From Amycolatopsis sp. NBC_01480 (GTDB lineage: Bacteria > Actinomycetota > Actinomycetes > Mycobacteriales > Pseudonocardiaceae), in contig NZ_CP109442.1 of assembly GCF_036227205.1 (NCBI RefSeq), positions 8,184,001 through 8,248,000 on the forward strand: DNA of 64,000 nt. The letters run 5' to 3'. Made by a program: the position numbers and the translations under genes. The notes under the pieces are model-generated. The model was given only the letters and a program-made list of their open reading frames with translations. It ran no database searches and was not told the origin of the DNA. Below are positions 54,463 to 63,507 of this stretch, piece by piece (positions within the stretch are counted from its first letter, which is position 1; every line of letters begins with the position of its first letter).

Positions 54463-55182
54463 TTACGTGCCAACGTTGCGTGGTGCGGCGCCGGACGGGC
54501 CGGCCTTGTTCGGTTCGTCGGTCGCGACGCTGATGAGCAGCTGGGCGGTGTGGGCGATGTGGTCGCGCAGCAGTTCCGCGGCTCGGTCGGCGTCGCGGGC
54601 CACGGCGGCGTCCAGCAGGGCCTGGTGTTCGCCGGTGAGGTCGCGGTCGGGTTCCCGGCCGAACGAGATCGACCACTGGAGGTACAGCTCGGCCTCCTCG
54701 CGCAGGCCGGTGGCCGTGGCCAGTAGCCGGTGGTTGCGGCAGCCGGCCAGCAGGGCGGTGTGGAACGCGGCGTGCGCGGCGGACCATGCGTCCGTCGGGT
54801 GGTCCGCGTCGTCCTGGGCCAGGAACTGCGTGCGCTTCAGGCGATGGTGGGCGGCGACCGCGGCCGACTCCCAGTCCATGTCGCCGTCGCGCACCGAAAG
54901 CCTCAGCACCAGTGACTCGATCTCCAGCCGGGCGTAGGTCAGTTCCGCCAGGTCTTCGTGGGACAGCGGCATGACGCTGAAGCCGAGGTTCGACTGCGTC
55001 CGCACGAATCCGTCGGCGACCAGGCGGGTCAGCGCCTCCCGGGCCGCGCCGACGCTGGTTTCGTACCGCCGGCTCAGCTCCGGGAACTTCAGCCGCTCGC
55101 CGGGGACGAGGCGGCCGCCGAGGATGTCCCGCCGGAGGCGCTGGTACACGCCGTCCGCGCGGGTCGAACCGGTGCCTGTCAT
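54463..55182 (-). CDS. GntR-family regulator, FCD type
   Basis: 239 aa. Winged HTH in residues ~8-72 (GVYQRLRRDILGGRLVPGERLKFPELSRRYETSVGAAREALTRLVADGFV), then the helical FCD ligand domain with the D/H metal ligands (E...H..FH..LL; LREEAELYLQWS; EHQALLDAAVARD). ATG 55182. Divergent from the aromatic cluster, with a palindrome and a TTGACA promoter in the 105-nt gap. Likely the cluster's repressor with a small carboxylate as inducer. Confidence 0.9.
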   Translation of the reverse strand: MTGTGSTRADGVYQRLRRDILGGRLVPGERLKFPELSRRYETSVGAAREALTRLVADGFVRTQSNLGFSVMPLSHEDLAELTYARLEIESLVLRLSVRDGDMDWESAAVAAHHRLKRTQFLAQDDADHPTDAWSAAHAAFHTALLAGCRNHRLLATATGLREEAELYLQWSISFGREPDRDLTGEHQALLDAAVARDADRAAELLRDHIAHTAQLLISVATDEPNKAGPSGAAPRNVGT

Positions 55183-55214
55183 GCCGCCACCCTAGCAAGA
55201 TTCAACTACTCGCG

Positions 55215-55260
55215 GAAGTTTCGAAAGTTCATTGACATCTCGAACGTGGCGGCGTAGTCA
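55215..55260 (+). promoter_or_regulatory. promoter and GntR operator of the aromatic cluster
   Basis: GAAGTTTCGAAAGTTC (55215-55230), a palindrome with one mismatched pair around TTTCGAAA, abuts a TTGACA -35 (55232-55237). After 17 nt comes TAGTCA (55255-55260) as a weak -10. The start of the hydroxylase is 28 nt further. Confidence 0.55.
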
Positions 55261-55287
55261 GGAAAGACCTCCAACGAAGCGGGCGGT

Positions 55288-56823
55288 ATGAACACAGTTC
55301 ACGATGTGGTGGTCGTCGGCGCCGGTCCGGTCGGGCTGGCCGCGGCCCGGATGCTGGGCCGGCGCGGGTTTTCCGTGCTGGTGCTGGAGCGGTGGCCCGA
55401 GCCGTACCCGCGGCCGAGGGCGGTGCACTTCGACGACGAGATCGGCCGCGTGTTCCAGGGTCTGGGCCTCGCTGAGCCGGTGAAGGCGATCTCCGCGGCC
55501 GTGCCGGATCACTACGAGTGGCGTAACGCCGCGGGCGAGGCCCTGGTCCGGATCGACTGGTCCGGGCGAGGGCCCAGCGGCTGGCCGATGGCGAACTTCT
55601 TTTCCCAGCCGAACTTGGAGAAGGTGCTGGCCGAGGCCGTCGAGGCGATGCCGAACGTGACGTTGCGCCGCGGGGCCGAGGTCGTCGGCGTCGAGGAACA
55701 GGCCGAGGACGTGCTGGTGACTTACACGACCGCGGCCGTCAAGCAAGTCGGCGCGCGGGCCCGGTTCGTGATCGGCTGCGACGGAGCGAACAGCTTCGTC
55801 CGCGAACGCCTGGGCGCCGTCCTGCACGACCAGGGTTTCTTCTACGACTGGCTGATCGTCGACACCATCCCCCTCGACGAGCGGGACTGGTCGCCGCAGA
55901 ACTGGCAGCTGTGCGATCCCGCCCGGCCGACCACGATCGTCTCCGGCGGCCCCGGCCGGCGCCGCTGGGAGTTCATGCGGCTGCCCGGCGAAACCCGCGA
56001 CGAGCTCAACACCGCCGACAAGGCCTGGGACCTGCTCGGCCCCTGGGGACGCACGCCGCAGAACTCGCGCCTGGAACGGCACGCCGTGTACACGTTCGCC
56101 GCCCGCTGGGCCGATCGCTGGAACCGCGGCCGGCTGGCGATCGCGGGCGACGCGGCCCACCAGATGCCGCCCTTCGCCGGGCAGGGGATGTGCTCGGGCC
56201 TGCGCGACGTCGCCAACCTCTGCTGGAAGCTCGACCGGGTGCTGCGCGGCGAATCGGATTTCGCGCTGCTGGACACGTATACCTCCGAACGCAGTGTCCA
56301 CTTGCAACACGCGATCGCGATGTCCGTCGAGCTGGGACGTGTCATCTGCGTCCTGGACGAGCAGCAAGCCGCCGACCGCGACGCGCGCATGATCGCCGGA
56401 GGCGCCGACCCGGCCCGCGTGCTGCCGGTGTCCGCGCTGCCCGTGCTCGGCGAGGGCGTCCTCGCCGACAGCCCCGCCACCAGCGCGTTGCGCGGCACCC
56501 TGGCGCCGCAGTTCCCGGTCGAGCGCGACGGGCATCGCGCCCTGCTCGACGACGTGACCGGCGACGGCCCCGTGCTCCTGACCCTCGACGAGGTGAGCGA
56601 GGACTTCGGCGGCCGCGCCTTCACCCTCGGCCCCGGCCTGCGTGACCCGGACGGGAACTGGACACGCTGGTTCGAAGCCCACCACATCCGCGCGGTGCTC
56701 ATCCGGCCCGACCACTACGTCTTCGGCGCCGTCACCGACCCCGCCGGCACCCAAGAACTCGTTGCCCGGTACGGCGAACTCGCCCGGGCCCGGACCTCAG
56801 GAGAACGGATCTCATGCGCCTAG
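55288..56823 (+). CDS. FAD-dependent aromatic hydroxylase (MhpA-like)
   Basis: A 511-aa class A flavin monooxygenase. Dinucleotide motif VVVGAGPVGLAAARML, RAVHFDDEIGRVFQ, FVIGCDGANSFVRERLG (DG motif) and IAGDAAHQMPPFAGQGMCSG (GD motif near residue 286) match MhpA/TfdB-type phenol hydroxylases. These add oxygen next to a phenolic OH to give a catechol for ring cleavage. First gene of the cluster. The 3' end overlaps the next gene by 10 nt. The phenolic substrate is not determined. Confidence 0.88.
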   Translation: MNTVHDVVVVGAGPVGLAAARMLGRRGFSVLVLERWPEPYPRPRAVHFDDEIGRVFQGLGLAEPVKAISAAVPDHYEWRNAAGEALVRIDWSGRGPSGWPMANFFSQPNLEKVLAEAVEAMPNVTLRRGAEVVGVEEQAEDVLVTYTTAAVKQVGARARFVIGCDGANSFVRERLGAVLHDQGFFYDWLIVDTIPLDERDWSPQNWQLCDPARPTTIVSGGPGRRRWEFMRLPGETRDELNTADKAWDLLGPWGRTPQNSRLERHAVYTFAARWADRWNRGRLAIAGDAAHQMPPFAGQGMCSGLRDVANLCWKLDRVLRGESDFALLDTYTSERSVHLQHAIAMSVELGRVICVLDEQQAADRDARMIAGGADPARVLPVSALPVLGEGVLADSPATSALRGTLAPQFPVERDGHRALLDDVTGDGPVLLTLDEVSEDFGGRAFTLGPGLRDPDGNWTRWFEAHHIRAVLIRPDHYVFGAVTDPAGTQELVARYGELARARTSGERISCA

Positions 56824-57689
56824 CCAACATCGACAACCGGGCCGCCCTCGTCATCGAGCAGGACGGTGCGGAGAAGTTCCTCGACCTCGCCCGCGCGTCG
56901 GACGGCCGGTGGGGCCCGGACCTGGGCGACGTCTTCCGGAACTGGCCGGAAGTCGTCGCCTGGGCGTCCGAAGTGGACGTTCCGGCCGACCAGCTCGTGC
57001 CGGTGGACCGTGCCCGGCTCGGCGCGCCCTCGCCCGCGCCGCGGCAGGTTTTCGCACTCGGCCTGAACTACCGCGCGCACGCCGCCGAGTCCGGGTTCGC
57101 CGCGCCCACCGAACTGCCGCCGGTGTTCACCAAGTACGTGTCGAGCTTCTCCGGGCCCGACACCGAAGTCGTGCTCCCGCCCGGGGGCAACGTCGACTGG
57201 GAGATCGAACTCGTGGCCATTGTGGGCCGCGAAGCACGCGATGTGGCCGAAGCCGACGCCTGGTCCTACGTCGCCGGGCTCACCGCGGGCCAGGACCTGT
57301 CCGAGCGGTTGACGCAGCTGCGCGGCCCGGCGCCCCAGTTCGGCCTCGGCAAGTCGTACCCGGGATTCTCCCCACAGGGCCCCTGGCTGGTGACACCGGA
57401 CGAGTTCGCCAACCCCGACGACCTCGAGCTCGGCTGCGCGATCGACGGTGTCGAAGTCCAAAAGGGACAGACCAGCGACCTGATCTTCGGCATTGCCCGG
57501 ATGATCGCCGCCCTGTCGGAGAACGTCACGCTCTACCCGGGTGACGTGATCTTCACCGGCACCCCGTCCGGCGTCGGGATGGGCCGGGAGCCCCAGCGGT
57601 ACCTGCGGGCCGGCGAGCGGCTCGACAGCTGGATCGCCGGCATCGGCGAACTGCACCAGACCTTCGTTTCCGCCCCGGCCGCCAGGTAA
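56814..57689 (+). CDS. fumarylacetoacetate hydrolase-family protein
   Basis: A 291-aa FAH-fold enzyme: FALGLNYRAHAAESG, WEIELVAIVGREARDV (metal ligands E-x-E), LTAGQDLSERLTQLRGP and VIFTGTPSGVGMG are family signatures. FAH-family members hydrolyse or decarboxylate ring-cleavage products, and the position after the hydroxylase fits a hydrolase for the extradiol product. ATG 56814 overlaps the hydroxylase stop region; the dioxygenase follows 10 nt later. Confidence 0.88.
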   Translation: MRLANIDNRAALVIEQDGAEKFLDLARASDGRWGPDLGDVFRNWPEVVAWASEVDVPADQLVPVDRARLGAPSPAPRQVFALGLNYRAHAAESGFAAPTELPPVFTKYVSSFSGPDTEVVLPPGGNVDWEIELVAIVGREARDVAEADAWSYVAGLTAGQDLSERLTQLRGPAPQFGLGKSYPGFSPQGPWLVTPDEFANPDDLELGCAIDGVEVQKGQTSDLIFGIARMIAALSENVTLYPGDVIFTGTPSGVGMGREPQRYLRAGERLDSWIAGIGELHQTFVSAPAAR

Positions 57690-57699
57690 GGAGACTGTC

Positions 57700-58629
57700 A
57701 TGCCACTGCACGGACTGGGCAACGTCGTCATCGGCGTGCCCAACGTCGCGGAGACCATCGCGTACTACACCGACTTCGGGCTCCAGCCCCGAGACGACGG
57801 CGCCTTCGCGACCCTCAACGGCGGCGACCAACTCCGGATCGTCGAGGCCCCGACGCGCCGGCTGGTGGAGCTGACGGTCGCGGCCGACGACCCCGACGAC
57901 ATCGCGGCGATCGCCCGGCGCCTGCGCACACACGACATCGCGGTGGAGGAGACGGACACGGCCTTGACTGCCGTCGAACCGGTCACCGGGACGAGGGTCC
58001 GGGTCGCGGTGCGCCCCCGGATCGTCGTCTCTCCTGAGGTGCCCGCGACGCTCTACAATGGACCTGGCCGGATCGACCGGTGGGGGCGGGCGCCGTTCCT
58101 CGGCCGCACCGGGCCGGTGCGGCCGCGCAAGCTGGGCCACGCGGTGCTCGGCAGCACCGACCTGGAGACGACGATGCGGTTCTTCACCGAGGGCATCGGC
58201 TTCAAGGTCAGTGACTACATGGGCGACAAGGCCGCGTTCCTGCGCTGCTCGGTCGAGCACCACAACGTGCTGGTGATGGCCGCGCCGGTGAACTTCCTGC
58301 ACCACACCAGCTGGCAGGTCGACGACGTCGACGAGGTCGGCCGGGGCGCGCACGCGATGCTCGAAGGCAAGCCGGAACGGCACATCTGGGGCCTGGGCCG
58401 GCACTACGCGGGCGCGAACTTCTTCTGGTACCTCAAAGACCCGGCCGGCAACTTCTCCGAGTACTACTCCGACATGGACACCGTCCCCGAGGACGAGCTG
58501 TGGAGCCCGGAGGTTCTTCAAGGCCTGCAAGGGCTCTACGCCTGGGGACCGCCGCCGCCCCCGTCGTTCCTCGAACCCGACGACCTCGCGGCCCTGATGA
58601 CCGGAGCCCATTCGGCGAGCGCGGGGTGA
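57700..58629 (+). CDS. extradiol (VOC-fold) ring-cleavage dioxygenase
   Basis: A 309-aa type I extradiol dioxygenase with two VOC modules. In the C-terminal module H147, H201/202 and E254 stand where catechol 2,3-dioxygenase has its iron ligands (KLGHAVLGST; NFLHHTSWQVDD; FSEYYSDMD). This opens the catechol made by the upstream hydroxylase. The N-terminal module is degenerate, as in the family. Last gene of the plus-strand operon; convergent with the tautomerase gene. Confidence 0.87.
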   Translation: MPLHGLGNVVIGVPNVAETIAYYTDFGLQPRDDGAFATLNGGDQLRIVEAPTRRLVELTVAADDPDDIAAIARRLRTHDIAVEETDTALTAVEPVTGTRVRVAVRPRIVVSPEVPATLYNGPGRIDRWGRAPFLGRTGPVRPRKLGHAVLGSTDLETTMRFFTEGIGFKVSDYMGDKAAFLRCSVEHHNVLVMAAPVNFLHHTSWQVDDVDEVGRGAHAMLEGKPERHIWGLGRHYAGANFFWYLKDPAGNFSEYYSDMDTVPEDELWSPEVLQGLQGLYAWGPPPPPSFLEPDDLAALMTGAHSASAG

Positions 58630-58650
58630 GGCGGCGGCCCCGTTGACACC

Positions 58651-58857
58651 TCAGCTGCGGCCGAGCATTTCCGCCGTCAGGACGTTGCCGCCCAGGCCCC
58701 AGCCGCCTTCGACGACCTCGTCGACCAGGACGAGGGTGGTGGCGCGGGCGCGCTCGCCGTACACGTCGGCGTACGCGTCCGTGACGGCGTCGATGAGCTT
58801 CTTCTTCGACTCCGGGCTCAGCGTGTCGGCGGGGACCTTCAGGTTGGCGAACGGCAT
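58651..58857 (-). CDS. 4-oxalocrotonate tautomerase-like enzyme
   Basis: A 68-aa protein starting MPFANLKVPADTL. Proline after the initiator Met is the catalytic base of the family. It isomerises 2-hydroxymuconate-type products of meta-cleavage. SESKKKLIDAVTDAYADVYG is the usual helix. ATG 58857 with AAGGAAC upstream. It has its own operon with the SDR upstream (54-nt gap). The two operons face each other and belong to one pathway. Confidence 0.85.
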   Translation of the reverse strand: MPFANLKVPADTLSPESKKKLIDAVTDAYADVYGERARATTLVLVDEVVEGGWGLGGNVLTAEMLGRS

Positions 58858-58911
58858 GACAGTGTTCCTTTCGTTGCGGTGATGAGAAATTTCAGCCGGC
58901 GTGCGGCGGGA

Positions 58912-59646
58912 TCAGACGATCCCGCCGTTGGCCCGCACGACCTGGCCGTTGACCCAGCGCCCGCCGGGCCCGGCCAGGAACGCGACGACCTCGGCGATGT
59001 CGGCCGGGGTGCCGAGCCGTTCCAGCGGCGGCTGCTGGGCCAGGCGTTCGATGGTCGCCTCGTCCTTGCCGTCGAGGAACAGGTCGGTGGCGGTGGGGCC
59101 GGGGGCGACGGCGTTGACGGTGACGTCGCGGCCGCGCAGTTCCCGCGCCAGGATCAGGGCCATCGCCTCGACGGCGCCCTTGCTCGCGGCGTAAGCGCCG
59201 TAACCGGGGAACTGCAGTCCGACGACCGAGGTGGACAGCAGCACGATCGCGCCGCCCGGGCGGATCCGGCGCGCGGCCTCCCGGGCCACGACGAACGTGC
59301 CGCGGATGTTGGTGCGGTGCAGCGCGTCGAGGTCGGCGAGGTCCAGATCCGCGATGGGGGACAGGGCCATGCGCCCGGCGGAGTTGACGACGACGTCAAT
59401 GCCGCCGAACGCCTGCGTCGCGGTCTCGAACAACGCGGCGACCGCGTCCTCGTCGGCGATGTCGGCCTGAGCGGCCACGGCCTGCCCGCCGGCGGTGGTT
59501 ATCTCGTCGACGACCTGCTTCGCCGCCACGTCGTTGCCGGCGTAACCGACGACGACGGCCTGCCCGGCGGCGGCCAGGGTGGTGGCGATGGCGCGGCCGA
59601 TGCCCCGTGAAGCGCCGGTGACGACGGCGACTCGTTGGTCAGCCAT
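58912..59646 (-). CDS. short-chain dehydrogenase/reductase (FabG-like)
   Basis: A 244-aa SDR: TGASRGIGRAIATTLAAAG, NSAGRM, LLSTSVVGL and YAASK, ending WVNGQVVRANGGIV like FabG-type enzymes. The residue after beta-2 (GYAGND) disfavours a strict NADP preference. Start ATG 59646. Followed by the tautomerase gene and divergent from a TetR gene with an inverted repeat between them. It may oxidise an aldehyde or alcohol of the same pathway. Confidence 0.87.
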   Translation of the reverse strand: MADQRVAVVTGASRGIGRAIATTLAAAGQAVVVGYAGNDVAAKQVVDEITTAGGQAVAAQADIADEDAVAALFETATQAFGGIDVVVNSAGRMALSPIADLDLADLDALHRTNIRGTFVVAREAARRIRPGGAIVLLSTSVVGLQFPGYGAYAASKGAVEAMALILARELRGRDVTVNAVAPGPTATDLFLDGKDEATIERLAQQPPLERLGTPADIAEVVAFLAGPGGRWVNGQVVRANGGIV

Positions 59647-59676
59647 GAGCCTCACTTCCAAGATCAATAGTGTCGA

Positions 59677-59700
59677 TATCGGAGTGTCGTTTCACCGATA
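59677..59700. promoter_or_regulatory. TetR operator candidate
   Basis: TATCGG-N12-CCGATA in the AT-rich 112-nt gap between SDR and tetR. GTGTCG also appears twice inside (59671 and 59685 region). Confidence 0.5.
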
Positions 59701-59758
59701 AGATAAACATAGCAGACGCTCCCGATCGCCGCTAGCGATGTGACGTAGCATTGATTCC

Positions 59759-60493
59759 ATGAGCGATGCCTCCCGCCGCCGGGGCGCCACCGGCCCGGCC
59801 GACGACACCACTGTCCGCGCGGCCCTGATCGACGCCGCCGAGCGGCAGCTCGCCGCGTCCGCGGACGGTGACATCGCCACCCGCGCGATCGCCGAAGCGG
59901 CAGGGGTGACGCAGCCGGTGCTGTACCGGCTCTTCGGGGACAAGCGGGGCCTGCTCGACGCCGTCGCCGACACCGGTCTCGAGCGCTACGCCCTGCGGAA
60001 GACCGAACTCGAGGCCACCGACGACCCCGTTGCCGACCTGTACGCCGGCTGGGACGACCACATGGCCTTCGCCGCCGACAACCCCGCGCTCTACCAGCTG
60101 ATGTTCGCGCCGCGCCCGCACTCGGCTGCGACGACCCACCGGCGCATCCTCCAACTGCTCGAGGCGACCCTGCTGCGCTGCGCCGCGGCCGGGGCTCTGG
60201 CGACGACGCCCGCGCTGGCCGCCCAGTTGATCCTGCCCGCCAACATCGGCGTCGCTCTCAGTCGCATCGCCCAGCCCGAGCTGTTCGACGACCCGGAACT
60301 GTCACACCGCGCTCGAGACGCCGTTTTCTCCGCCGTCCTCACCGAGCCTGTGGTTTCGAGCGGACCGGACCCTGTCCGCTCCGCCGCCCGCCAGCTGCGT
60401 TCCCAGATCGCCCTTACCGGCACTGATCGGTTGGAGCCGGTTGAGACCGCCCTGCTGGACCGCTGGCTGGAGCGCATCGACCAGCCGAGCTGA
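59759..60493 (+). CDS. TetR-family transcriptional regulator
   Basis: 244 aa. HTH: ALIDAAERQLAASADGDIATRAIAEAAGVTQPVLYRLFGDKRGLLDAVAD, with the QPVLYRLFGDK recognition end. The C-terminal part is longer than average TetR. ATG 59759. Likely represses the divergent SDR-tautomerase operon; a role at the MFS promoter is possible since that gene follows on the same strand after 115 nt. Confidence 0.9.
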   Translation: MSDASRRRGATGPADDTTVRAALIDAAERQLAASADGDIATRAIAEAAGVTQPVLYRLFGDKRGLLDAVADTGLERYALRKTELEATDDPVADLYAGWDDHMAFAADNPALYQLMFAPRPHSAATTHRRILQLLEATLLRCAAAGALATTPALAAQLILPANIGVALSRIAQPELFDDPELSHRARDAVFSAVLTEPVVSSGPDPVRSAARQLRSQIALTGTDRLEPVETALLDRWLERIDQPS

Positions 60494-60574
60494 GCACGGA
60501 AAGCACCCTTTGAGCCGGACGGGGCAGGCCCGTGGACACCGTCCAGCACGGGTGCTATAACCGGACTACTGAAT

Positions 60575-60593
60575 ACTGCATACAACATACAGT
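60575..60593. promoter_or_regulatory. operator candidate upstream of MFS transporter
   Basis: ACTG-N-AT-N5-AT-N-CAGT, a 19-bp interrupted palindrome in an AT-rich stretch 15 nt before the transporter start. On the complement TGTATG occurs twice, as in GntR/FCD sites. Confidence 0.45.
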
Positions 60594-60608
60594 CAAGTGG
60601 GTGACGTG

Positions 60609-61988
60609 ATGTCCGAGCCCCAGACCGTCCTGCCGGTGCGGGAGATGCCCGAGGTGAAAGAGGTCCGCGACGTCTACGGGCGGCGGTACCGGGTGGGGGA
60701 GAGCGACCGGCAGCTGATCGGCCGGTCGCGGGCCTGGATGGTGTGGCTCGGCGGGGCGGCGATGTTCGCGGCCGGGGTGCAGCAGTACGGGTTCGGCGTG
60801 ATCGCGCCGGTGCTGACGAGCGCGCATGGCTGGACGTTCACCGAGGTGGTCGTCTCGCTCGCGCTCTGGGCGGTGTGCCAGGCCAGCGTCGCGTTCCCGG
60901 CCGCGTGGCTGCGTGACCACGGCAAGCTCCCGCCGGCCGTGGCGGTCACCGTCGGCGGGGTGCTGTGCGCGACCGGACTGGTGACGCTCGGGCACGCGTC
61001 CAGCCTGACCACGGTGTTCCTCGGCTACTCCGTGCTCGGCGGCATCGGCACCGGGCTGGTGTACGCCACTTGCGTCGGCGCCGTGATGCGGTGGTTCCCC
61101 GACCGGACGGCCGCCCGCGTCGGCGCGGTGAGCGGCGCTTTTGCTTACGGCAGCGTGCCGTTTGTGCTCATCGCGGGCTTCGGGCTGTCGATCGGCAACC
61201 GCGCGGTGCTGCTCGACGTCACGGCGGCGGTGGTGCTCGTGGTGATCGCCGGGGCCGGCGCGCTGCTGCGCTTCCCGCCGCGGCATTGGTGGCCGGCCGA
61301 GCCGGACCCGCGGGCGTGGGCGCTCGACAAGGTGCGCAACCGCAGTGTCTCGGCCAACCGCCCGGCGGTGCGGCATTACCGGCCGGGTGAGCTGTTCCGT
61401 TGCGGCACAACGCTTTCGCTGTACCTGACGGTGGTGCTGGCGGCCGCCGTGCTGCTGTTCGACCTCGCCTACCTGGCCACGTCCGTCGCCGAGCAGGGCG
61501 GCGGACCGGGTCTCGCCGCGGTCGCGCTGGCGGTGCTGGCCGGGGTCACCGGCACCGGCCGGGTGCTGCTTGGCTGGCTGTCGGACCGGCTCGGCCGGCG
61601 GCGCGTCCTGCAGCTCGCCCTGGTGGCCGGAGGGATCGGGCAGCTGGTGCTGTCCTACTCCGGCGAGCACCACCACGCGGCCGGTCTGCTGCTCGGCGTC
61701 GCGCTCGCGGGCCTCGGCAACGGCTGCTGTTACACGCTGCTCGTCGGGCTCGTGCGCGAGTACTTCGGCGAGGAGTCCATGATGCAGAACTTCGGCGTGC
61801 TCTACAGCGCCAAGGCTGTCGGCGCGGTCCTCGGCGTCGGCCTCGCCGCGATCGTGGTGACCTCGCACGGCTACTCCGGCGCCTTCGCCGCGGCGGCCGC
61901 GCTCAGTCTGGCCGGCGCCCTGCTCACCGGCCGGCTCACCCAGCCGGGACGGCCGAAGTCCTTGCTGCCCGCGGGTTATCGAGGCTGA
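60609..61988 (+). CDS. MFS transporter, OFA (oxalate/formate antiporter)-like
   Basis: 459 aa with 12 predicted TM helices and a ~40-residue central loop. The opening MVWLGGAAMFAAGVQQYGFGVIAPVL and the motif WLSDRLGRRRVLQ (MFS signature between helices 8 and 9) fit the OFA family of small carboxylate transporters. ATG 60609 is chosen (GGGTG upstream); GTG 60597 would add four residues. It may import or export a carboxylate of the aromatic pathway. Confidence 0.85.
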   Translation: MSEPQTVLPVREMPEVKEVRDVYGRRYRVGESDRQLIGRSRAWMVWLGGAAMFAAGVQQYGFGVIAPVLTSAHGWTFTEVVVSLALWAVCQASVAFPAAWLRDHGKLPPAVAVTVGGVLCATGLVTLGHASSLTTVFLGYSVLGGIGTGLVYATCVGAVMRWFPDRTAARVGAVSGAFAYGSVPFVLIAGFGLSIGNRAVLLDVTAAVVLVVIAGAGALLRFPPRHWWPAEPDPRAWALDKVRNRSVSANRPAVRHYRPGELFRCGTTLSLYLTVVLAAAVLLFDLAYLATSVAEQGGGPGLAAVALAVLAGVTGTGRVLLGWLSDRLGRRRVLQLALVAGGIGQLVLSYSGEHHHAAGLLLGVALAGLGNGCCYTLLVGLVREYFGEESMMQNFGVLYSAKAVGAVLGVGLAAIVVTSHGYSGAFAAAAALSLAGALLTGRLTQPGRPKSLLPAGYRG

Positions 61989-62052
61989 ACCGCGCCAGTG
62001 GATTTGAGCCGAAGCGCATGTCGCCCGGCGCGCGGCGTGCCACGATATCCCG

Positions 62053-62831
62053 ATGGCAGCGCCTCCGAGTCCCGTCGTGGTGACCGAGCTGGGTACGGCG
62101 CACGGCGTCCGTTGTGAAGTCGCCCAGACCTCCCGGCCGTGGCTGCTCGACATCGACACGATCGTCATCTCGGTCGGTACCCTCCTGGGCGCGCTCGGAC
62201 GCGAGATCCGGGACCGCTTTCCCGACGCCGATCGAGACAGTGTCGTATTCGGCGCGATCCCCATGGACCAGACCTCGACCTCGACCCCGAAGGCCGGTTT
62301 CGCCGCGCGGTCCTGGTCTCACCGCACGACGGACCGGGCCAGGCCGATCCCGCCCCGACGTCGCTGGCACGGGCCGCGAGATCCGCAGCGGTGGAGGCCG
62401 GCGCCACCGGGGTGGGCACACCCCTGCTGGGGACGGGCGACCCGGGACCTTGTCCTCGGCGTCTGACTTCCTCGGCGGCGAAGAGCGGCCCGGCCAGTAC
62501 CGGGTGGTCATACTCCTGCTCCGCTTGCTCAGCACGAGCCTGCGGCACGCCGTGTTCGACTCCCCGGCCCAGGAGGGCGTGGCCGGTGGCCTGCTGTACC
62601 GCCCGGACGACCGCGGCTGGGGCGAGCTCGTCGCCCGACATCCGGCCCCGGCGGTCGCGCCCCGGCTGGGAGAACGGCGTCGTGGGCACTGTGGACGGAC
62701 AGCAGCTCCTGGCCTGGGACCGGCTGCACCGGGGGATGGCCTGGGCGTCCGCGGGGCTCGAATCGTTGACGCTCCGCGCCTTCCGCGACCGGATACCGGT
62801 GATCAGGCGGTTCTCCTACACACTGCCCTGA
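62053..62831 (+). pseudogene. frame-disrupted gene, possibly macro-domain-like
   Basis: Coding-like stretches switch frame three times: frame 1 (62053 to ~62265: PWLLDIDTIVISVGTLLGAL, DRFPDADRDSV), frame 3 (~62270-62440: GRFRRAVLVSPHDGPG, AVEAGATGVGTPLLGTG), frame 2 (~62460-62660: RPGQYRVVILLLRLLS, GLLYRPDDRGWGELV) and frame 3 again to TGA 62831 (TVDGQQLLAWDRLHRG, RDRIPVIRRFSYTLP). Joined, they would make a ~260-aa protein; VGTPLLGTG faintly recalls macro domains. No single frame is intact, so it is decayed or mis-sequenced. Confidence 0.55.
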
Positions 62832-62840
62832 GCCCGGCGG

Positions 62841-63350
62841 CTACATCGACCACTTGACGAGGTACCACTTCACGTCGCGCTGTTCCATGATGGCGTCGGG
62901 CAGCTCGGTGTCGGTGAGGTCGGCGCCGACCTTGACCGCCGAGACGGGGATCTCGACCCTGGTGGACGACTCGTCGACGGCGGAACGGTCCACCGTGGCG
63001 CCCTGCATCGCCGCCTTCTCCGTGGGGGAGTACATCTCGACGGTCAGCTGCATCTGCTTTTCGCAGGGGCCTAGGTCCGCCTCGAGCTTCTTGGTGGTGT
63101 CGCCGCCGATCTCGCAGGCCGTGGCGACGTCTTCGTTGCCGATCGCGTGCAGGAAGGTCGCGTACCGGCCGACCGCGTCGTCACCCTCCTTTTTGGTCGA
63201 CGGCTTGGCTTCCTCGGTCTCGGCGGTGGCGGACCCGGCCGCCGGCGCAGCGCCGTTCGAGGCGGTTCCCGAGGTGCCGCTCCCGCCCGAACAGCCGGCG
63301 ATCAGCAGGGCGAGGCCCGTGACGAGGAGGGGGAGCGCGCGAGCGGACAT
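62841..63350 (-). CDS. predicted lipoprotein
   Basis: 169 aa. Signal peptide MSARALPLLVTGLALLIAGC with lipobox LIAGC, then a Gly/Ser/Thr/Glu linker (~35 residues). The mature domain (DDAVGRYATFLHAIGNEDVATACEIGG ... CEKQMQLTVEMYS ... DVKWYLVKW) resembles the small, two-Cys DUF4878/NTF2-like extracytoplasmic domains of actinomycete lipoproteins. ATG 63350. Divergent from a Ser/Thr kinase gene, which is a frequent pairing. Confidence 0.75.
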   Translation of the reverse strand: MSARALPLLVTGLALLIAGCSGGSGTSGTASNGAAPAAGSATAETEEAKPSTKKEGDDAVGRYATFLHAIGNEDVATACEIGGDTTKKLEADLGPCEKQMQLTVEMYSPTEKAAMQGATVDRSAVDESSTRVEIPVSAVKVGADLTDTELPDAIMEQRDVKWYLVKWSM

Positions 63351-63507
63351 GGGACACCTTTCAGGTCGGCGGGAACGGCCGCAGCGTAGCGCCCCCATCA
63401 GTCAAGAGTGACACTTTTACCTGAATTGCCACACGAGTGGGCGAAGATGGCTAGAATGCCACAATCCGGGCGGTGGAGCCGGTGCACGGCGAGGGGAAGC
63501 TGCGGGG

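Noticed and set aside
63426..63457. TTGCCA and TAGAAT as a promoter for the last kinase
   Set aside because: The 20-nt spacing is too long for a standard sigma-70-type promoter, so it is not listed as a feature.
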